The notes beneath the pieces are model-generated. The model saw nothing but the letters and a program-made list of their open reading frames with translations. It was not told the DNA's origin and ran no database searches. From Cinnamomum chago (Eukaryota; Streptophyta; Magnoliopsida; Laurales; Lauraceae): 64,000 nucleotides of DNA. Within the stretch, counting starts at the first letter, position 1. The number at the start of each line of letters is the position of its first letter. Position numbers and translations under genes: made by a program. Shown here piece after piece: positions 40,901-50,100 of the stretch. The DNA lies in contig CP142452.1 in assembly GCA_038049695.1 (NCBI GenBank), positions 75,214,501 through 75,278,500 on the forward strand, given 5' to 3'.

Positions 40901-43900
40901 CTATTTTTGCCTTCATTTAATCAATTTGGTTTTATGCCAGGGAGGTCAACTATGGAAACTATCTTCTCACCTAGGCAATTAATGGAAAAATATCGAGCGA
41001 AGAGGAAAAATCTGCATAGGGTCTTCATCGATCTAGAAAAAAGCCTACAATAGGGTACCTAGAGATTTAATTTGGTGGGTTTTAAATAAAATGAATGTTC
41101 CAAGAGGTTATATTGAAATTATTAAAGACATGTATGAAGGAGCGGTAACGAGTGTGAGAATACTTGTGGAGAGAGGTGAGTTCCGAATAACCATAGGTTT
41201 GCATCAGGGGTCAGCACAGAACCATTATCTCTTTGCACTGATTATGAATGAGTTAACTGCTCATGTTCAAGAAAAAACCTTGGTGTATGTTATTTGCAGA
41301 TGATATAGTGTCGGTAAATGAATCAAGAGATGGTGTGAATGCAAAACATGAGAGATGGCGGGAGGCTTTAGATTTTAGAATCCAAAGACTTTAAAATAAA
41401 CCGTACAAAGACAGAATATATGGATTGCAACTTTAATGGGCATGTAGAAAGAGCTGAAACTACTATGAGAATTAAAGGCCATGATGTACCACAAGATTCT
41501 TTCTGTTACCTTGGCTCTATAATTAGTAAGGATGGGGAGATTGATGAAGATGTCGAACATAGGGTGAAAAAGGGATGGTTGAAGTGGAGACTTGCTTTCG
41601 GGAGTACTTCGTGACCGAAAAATGCCAACAAGATTGAAGGAAGAATTTTACATGATAGCCATTAGACCAGCTATTGTCAAACTGGGCCCAAGATGATTCA
41701 GTTGAAACTAGCCCAGTTGCCTAAATGCCTCACATGTATATACTTGGTCAAAAGAATACACCTGTACATTCTTTTACTTAGGAAATTCTTTTACTGTAGT
41801 ATCTTTTAAAATTATGTAAGTTAGGAAGGATTGACTGTAATGATACTAATGTAAGCCTTGATTAAGGCAGTGATAAGCAATATAAGGTGTCGATCCTAAG
41901 AAAAGGAGACACATTTTCATCTCAATACTTCTTATTGTTTTTCGGTTTCTCTCCTCCTACCTAGAGCTTCATCAAATGTTACGGTATCGGAGCTTCCTAC
42001 TGTCAAGGTTCAAAGTTCTGGTTTCAAGCTTAGACCCTTTTCTAAGGCTTTAATAGAGATCTTCACTCACTGTCTTGAAAGAAATAGATCAGGAATATGT
42101 TTTATAGTAGCTGAACTTCATCCAGCACTCACGGTTTCTGTAGATCATCTCTGATCTACCATGGCCCACCAGTGATCATCAAGACCTGCTCATCCAGATT
42201 CCAGTCACTTCAGAGTCCAGCCAGGGTCGCCCACTGATCCATGGTTTTTTTGTGAATTTTCTGAGATTTTTCAGCATCTGGAAGTAAAGTCTTTTGACCA
42301 CTCTTGTGATTCGCAATTTTTTTCCTTTGTTTTTTTATCAAGACCGTCCAAAATCTTGGATCTTAGGTCTTTCTCAGATCAACTTTCACCAGTAGGAAGG
42401 AGATAACAGTCTGAAATCAGATCTGAGATCTGATCATGACTTAGATCTGTAAGTGGGGCCCACGTTGCTAATTTGGTGCTCTTTTAGGGTCGTCGGGGGC
42501 ATTTTTTTCCCTAGAGTGTGACTGTTTAACACTCTTCTTCAGATTATCAGTATTTGTCTTCTTCACTCAGTCTAAATCTACATTTGGTTCTATCCATTCC
42601 AGAGAGCATTTTCATTGCTGAAATTCTGTAGTGCTAGACATTTTTGTTCTTTCATATTGAACATCATTGAAATGGAGAAATCTGACGTTAATGTGATTAA
42701 ATTCAATGGTAAAAATTATCCATCATGGGCATTTCAGTTTCAATTCTTTTACTTTAGTATCTTTTATAATTATGTAACTCAAGGAAGGATTGGCTGTAAT
42801 GATACTAATGTAAGCCTTGATTAAGGCAGTGATAAGCAATATAAGGAGGTGTCGATCCTGAGAAAAGGAGACACAGTTTCATCTCAATACTTCTTATTGT
42901 TTTTTGGTTTCTCTCCTCCTACCTAGAGCTTCATCGAATGTTAGCTATGACCTACGGAGAGAATGTTGGTCGATCAAGAAGTAACATATGCACAAAATAG
43001 ATATAGCAGAGATGAGAATGTTGAGGTGAATGTGTGGTAAAACTAGGAAGGATAAAAAAAAGAAATGAGCGCTTTCGAAAGCATTTAGGGCCCGTTTGGT
43101 AATTAACTTTTAAAATAAAGTGGAGTGAAGTGAAATGAAATGAAAAGAATGAATAAAATATAAGTGAGTTATGATGATATTTTGTTTTTAGTTGTTTGAG
43201 AGAAAAAAAATTTGACTTTTTGTATGGGGAAATGGAATTTTTTTGTCTTTTAGTGATTAAATGTAGTTGCTTTTTGACTTTTTTTGGAAAAGGTGGAGGG
43301 AGTTTTGGTAAAAAGTGCTTTTGATGGGATGTTTAACTTGACTTGACTTCACTTGACTATATTAGTAAAATTACCAAACGGGCCCTTAGGGTTAGCATCA
43401 ATAGGGGATAAAATTAGAGAAACACGTTTGAGATGGTTTGGACATGTACAACACAAGCCAGCAACGGCGCCGGTTAGGAAAAGTTGGCTATGAAGGCTGA
43501 TCGCCCACCAAGGGGAAGGGATAGGCCAAAGAGGACGTACATGAAGATAGTAAAAATAGATTTGAATAAGTGCAACTTATATAAGGATTTGGCTCAAGAT
43601 AGATTAGAATGGAGAAACAAAATTCGTGTAGGTGATCCCAACATAGTTGGGACAAGGCTTTGATGATGATGATGACGATGATTTAATAAAAATTTCAAAA
43701 TAAAAAAAAAATCCTTGAAAAACTATGGTATTGCCCTTCATCTCTAGGTTCTCAGTTAGTTTTTCTTCCCATGGACTTTAAATCAATCAGACAATGTACA
43801 TAACAAATTTGCAACCAAGATAATATAACTAAAAATCAAATTAATAGATTACTTCAAGAAAGGATAGGTACACAAATAAGAAGGATCAAAGAAAACGAAC

Positions 43901-44012
43901 CATTTCCACATCATCACGCTCTTCCTTTAAGATAGTCAAAAGCACCGGAAAACCTATGCCCATAAATTAAAAAATTTTAAAAAAAAATGCAAACAGTATG
44001 TGTGAGCATGTG

Positions 44013-44047
<35 letters not shown>

Positions 44048-44665
44048 TTTTCCCACATACGGTAATATTCAGATAAGAACTAGTTCTCACATATTATATG
44101 ATAACTTTTTGGCGATGCCCAATTGTGGGCCCCATTTGGGGATGGGACTAGGGGTTATGGAAAGATCTATGTAAGACCACCCCAAGTATCAAGTTTGACC
44201 CCAAACTCATGCCCCTAACCCCTTCATCCATGACCCACAAGTTTAATGGCTTCATATTCAAAAAAATATTCAACCCTCGATCCAACAGTTCAGTCCATTT
44301 GGATGTGTGCCAATCCTTGGAATTAGTGACAATTAGGGGGTTTCCTATTGGTTGCTAGGTTTGGATGGGTTGCTAGTTGGGCCCCACAAAGAAGTTCTCA
44401 TATAATAAGTGAGAACTAGTTCTCACTTGAATATTTTCTCATAGCTCAAACCATGAGAACTATGAGTGGGGCCCACCTATCACCCAATCCAAACCTTGCA
44501 ATGGACAGGGACCCCCCTTGATAGTCACACATCCCATGATCTGGCACCAATGCGAATGAACTGGACCGTTGGATCAACTATATACCCATACGAATGGACT
44601 GGGTTTGTCGACCATGGATGAAGGGGTTCGGAGCATGGGATTGGGGCCAAAGTTGATATATGCCC

Positions 44666-44696
<31 letters not shown>

Positions 44697-47138
44697 AAGT
44701 CCCACAATCAGTGGGGCCTTAGGTGGGCCCCATCAAGTTTGTCACTCACCATATGGTAATGGTAAGGGATAGATGGACATGAATGCCCCCCATATACATA
44801 CATACATATATTAATATATACATCTATACAAATATAAGGGAAAAAAAAGGATGGAGCACTGACCCATTGCTCCAAATGCTAACTGAGCTGCTGAACTTTC
44901 TGCTACAATAGATTGAAGTTCAGTCATAGCAGCACGCCTATCATCTGCTAGAACTCCGTTGCTTAAACGGTCAAGCAAGCGTTCCACATAGCTATTGAAA
45001 CATGCCATTGGTAATGATTAATAATTAATAGTAAAGAGGAAGACACTAAAGAAGCTCTACTATCTTCTATTACAGCAAAAAATAAGAAACAATATTTAAA
45101 AAAATTGGAGATCCACAATCACCTTGCACATAGAAAACACATGCAATCAGCAATTCCCTGGTTGAGGTAACTTAAGCAATGCAGACCAGACAAGTCAACT
45201 AACAATTTTTTTTTTTTTTTTGAATTGTGAAAACTAACAATTACTATAAATGGAACTTCTAATACTGCCACCATACTAGGTTGAATAAAGATAAGATATC
45301 GTGTATGCTAGCTGTAAGGAACAAAACATGTTGACCATTTTTAAACACAAGGATGAAATTTATTTGACAACAAACAATTTAACTCCATATCAAAATGAGT
45401 AAATGCTATCCAGTAGATTGGCCAATAGCATGTGTGCAAATGCATGGCGTGTGGCGCTGCAGGTGTGTGCACACAAATGCGTGAGAAGCGAGAACAAAGG
45501 TTGTGTATGAGATTGTGTGGGGCTGTGGGTGCGTGCATTTGAGGTATGAGAAGAGAGAACAAAGGCTGTGTGTGTATGAGCATTGTGTGGGGCTGTGGGG
45601 GCATGGATTTGATGAATGAGAAGAGAGAATAAAAGGTACAAGAGATTCTTGGCTAATCCCATCTATTTAGGGTTGCTTTTGTGTGTTATTCTTTCCACTT
45701 GACCCTATTTGAGGCCATGCTTCCCATAACTCCACAACTAGCATGCTCATCCTATTGAACTCCACTTTCTCCGAGTTCCCCAAACTAGAAGCCCTTTGAC
45801 ACATCATACAGGAGCTGATTCAGGCTTTCTTTGTACATGCCCATATCATCTAAAATAGCACTTCTTGAATTTATCTTCTCTTGAAACTCTACCCAAAAGT
45901 TCCGTCTTACAAATTCAATTCTATTTCTAATTTCTATCCCTTCTTATAACTCCACATATCCATCTTAGCTTGCGCACAGCAGCCACCTTCACTTTGGCTT
46001 CTTGTTATTTCTTTGTTACCCATCCAAAATTCAAGTGTTCAACTCCATCCAGAAGAGCAGGTTTAACTGTCATATTAAAAATATATATATATATATTCAT
46101 TTAATCGAAGTGGCAAATGACAATTATATAGGATTCCATTTTCTTGTGTCTGCTTAGCCTGAACTACATTGATCCTATTCTCTATATTCATTCCAATCCC
46201 TCTTTTTTTTTTTTCTACAAATGGCCCAATATAATGAAATATACTGCAATGTCGTAGAAGTGATATTCAATTTGACAAACTCATCTTCTCTACTCTCAGA
46301 ACCACTAAACTTGCAATCATATTTTTTGTTCTGCTAATTATCCGCTCATTAGACTCAAACTCCTTTCTTCAAAAAAGTACAAGCTTATCATTTATCTTTC
46401 TTGTTTGATAATTGACCATCACTTCATCTACACATACATACACGATGAGACTCACCTTGGATATCAGTCATCATGTTGTCCATAGTCAAGGCAAATAAAG
46501 ACTCAAGCAAACCCTTGAGACTTATTCAAAACTTGGCAAATTATTTCAGTGTTAGACATACAGGCACTCTTTTGGGCATACAGTCACTCATGCTGTAGGG
46601 ATAGTGATCAAATAAACATCTTAAATTATTTTTTATAAGATACAATTTTCTTTCCTAAAATAAAGGAATTCAACTAAGGGCAAAAGGGAACAATTATATA
46701 CACAGAATAAACAAAATTATCCACATAAAGTAAAATGCATCCAAAAAACACAGATGAGAAGTTTGCGTGCATAGCATAGGTTGTTCCACTTAAACATGAT
46801 AATTTATATGCACTAAGCAAAAATTACGTGATTAAATTACTCATGCACAAGGCTTGCCTTTTATAGTATACTACACATAGCACGGCAAATTCCAACTATG
46901 TACACATTTGATAGAATAAATAAATGGCACCATTACATAGCTACGGGGTCATTTGTTTGCAACATTTTACATATGCAGACGTTACTCAAGTGGAAAATCT
47001 ACATGGGTATTTTAGTTTCATGAGACTTGCATATGTAAAAGATTCACGAGTAACAAATGGTGTGCAACTGGGCCGATTTTCATGCAAAAAGTTTTCACAC
47101 CTCCCACACTTGTAAAGTCATTTACACATGTAAATGGC

Positions 47139-47182
<44 letters not shown>

Positions 47183-50100
47183 GAAACGTAATGTACATGG
47201 CATGAATCCTTTACAGAAAAGCAAAAGGAGCCAAAGTTGGCAGAGAACGCATGTTCCATTTCACAGGACTGGGCATCAAATCCCTCTAGCCTCTTTTTTA
47301 TGCATGCTAACAAGGCAAACATCACATCCCATGGTTTTTTTTTTTTTTTTTTTTTTGGCATTCGTGGAACCCAATATGTAATCCAAACCATTCAACATTT
47401 TTCACAAAACTAACAAATCACAACATGCGAAGTTTCATATCTTACATCCTCATAAATTTTAAGAATTATATGAAAAATGAAAAAACAACCTAATCTATTT
47501 TATTTATTTTTTCTGCATTCATGTGAGCCCTGCATTCGTGATTCAAACCATTCAATACTCATAGATATAATAAACCCAAAGGTGAAGCTTTTTATATCTT
47601 AGATCCACACAAATTTTGAGAAACATGTGAAAAATAAAAAAACTGAATCCTACTATCTGATTTCTGCACTTTTATGGCCTCCAATTCATATTCAGAATCA
47701 TTCAATATTCTCATAGAAATTATTAACCCTAGTGTATGAAGTTTCATATCGTAGATCTTCATGGGTTTGGAGAAATACGTGAAAAACACAAAAACAACTT
47801 AATCTCAATTTTTTATTGTTTGCACTAGTGTGATCCCCCAATTCAAGATCCGAACCATCCATTGTGTTTGAGACCCACTATTTCCTCTATAGACAAGTTT
47901 TGGGGTCTTGGCCCCCAAAGCTGAATAGGAACTGAGATAGATCATTACTTCCTGTTCCTCTTCCCATCCCCATACATTGATTTCTTAATTTTTTTATATT
48001 TACACATCCAATTAAAAATAAAACGTGGTATAATAAATCTCACATGAAAATGATACTTGAAAACAAATGATGTAATACAACCAACATATGTAAACACATA
48101 AGAATTTTACATATGTAAGTTTCATTTATTATTCCCATGAATAAAAAATAAAAAAACAAAGGACCCATAACAAAATAGCAATATTGTTTACATAACTTAG
48201 TAGTAAACAACATTGTATCAATTATACACCTAAGAGAATTCATTTGACTTCAATGCATAGCTCCAGCAAGAAGAAGATATATAGTATAAATTACCTATCT
48301 TCATTGGAAGCTGAACTTTCATTACCGAAAACAAGCCCGCCAACTCCCTACACAAAAGTTCAATTTAGAAAAGTGATTTATAATATTCACAAACTTTATT
48401 CTAGAATTTTGGTACCATTACATATCAACCACTGGTCCACTGCACAAATAACATCATCAAGTTAATATTTCTGGAGCTATCAACAGGAGACTTCTACAAG
48501 TTTGAATTTCTCTCAAGTTATTAACAGATAAATTTAAAAAAATAATAATAATAATAAAAACATCTAAAAATAAAATATATAGATGCAAACAATATTAAGT
48601 AATAAGATAAATTTATACTATAATTATAGGAAACATAAAATTGATGAGGATATAAGATAAAAGATAAGCACTGGATGCATGACAGTCTGAGTCATGAATG
48701 AAGACACTCCAAAGAAGCACTAAGGCTCACATTGTTATCATTTGGAAGGTAAGGTAACTTGGTGAGGATAAAACTAATATAGCCTGGTTTGACATAATCT
48801 TTAGAGCACCTACTCATGATCAATCTAACCTTTTCAGCCTCAGTACGACCCATTGACCCCATGGTTTTACACCATAGTTATCAAATTCGTTTCGTTTCAC
48901 CCGAAACTTCCGGATTTGTTCGGTTCGGTAGCAAAACCGTACCGAACACCTCGTTTTTTCCCGTTCGTTGAACATTTCGGGTAATTTCAGCCAAGATTCA
49001 TAATTTCGGACCAGAATTGGCAGTTTCGGACTCATCATGGCCGAAACCTGCAATTCGTGTGAAGTTTATCAAATGGAAAAAGAAAAAATTAGAGACTTTG
49101 AGAGGTTATTTTATATTTTTACCCAAAAAGAGGTTATTTTCATCTTTTGAGTTTTTGTAGAGATATAAATGTGGCCGATTGAATTGTTCCATGTACCTTC
49201 ATCTCCAAGCAATGAGTTTTGCCGGAAACACTTCATCTTCTTCTAGCCCACATGCGTCCCTTACGGAGCGTATTAATTCAAATCATCAACATTATATGGT
49301 CAGGATATCTCCTGAAGTTAACAAGAGGTTTATGGAGAAAAGACAGAAGAGAAAAAAAAAAAAGGAATGTAAGACGAAACCCATTCATACGGTCAAATAC
49401 TCCAATCACGTATATTCCTTATATATCTCTAAAACCTCAAAATCCCCATAATAAAACACTACCAAAAAAAGATAGAAAGAATGTAAAAGAAAAAATTATT
49501 AATACTAGCCACTCAGTTGTGACTAATCCCGACTAAACAAATCACTTTAATCATAAGATTATATAAAATAAGTATAGAATAGCAAGATTCGCACTTGAAA
49601 CCTAAGATTCATCTGTAAATGGGATTCGTTGGATAGATGTGAATCTTTTACCCTTAGGATTCGATACAAATCATAGGATTTTAATAACAATTTCCACAAA
49701 ACAAAAAAAAAAAGCATTATTTCCAATCTAATGCATTTTATACAATTTTCCCATTTCCAAAACAGTCGCAATAATATAGGCAAATTTTCAGAATACCATC
49801 AATTTTGGTAACAATGATGTCAACAACAAACGAAGAAAGTTCAATACATGTAACTTAGATGAAAAAATTATATATTGATTCGACACATTTAATCAATGGA
49901 TCAAAGCCCATTAAGTAGCAAACCCACTATTTCTATATAGAAATTTGTTTTTTAAACTTATTTATGTAGGCAAAGAATATGTTTCAACTTATGATGCACA
50001 GACCACTGATACTTCAAAATGGACAATGTATCGTGTTGAATTGTATCTGATACTTCACTTTTTACGTGTAAAATTCATGTCCCCGCCGTGTCCACGGCGT

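Larger units (their letters stand above)
40920..43675 (+). mobile_element. RTE-type LINE fragment with two nested insertions
   Basis: A degenerate reverse transcriptase reads in plus-strand pieces: a thumb-and-palm stretch with FIDLEKAYNRVP-like and VPRGYIEIIKDMYEGAVTSVR (41085-41160), a LFADDIV catalytic box near 41295, RTKTEYMDCNF near 41405, and a C-terminal part from 42949 to 43665. The 3' end is a GTTGGGACAAGGCTT segment followed by TGATGATG repeats, as in plant RTE elements. It is split by a deleted Copia element (41675-42943) and a Harbinger-type MITE (43088-43385). The 5' end is missing. Non-functional. Confidence 0.85.
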
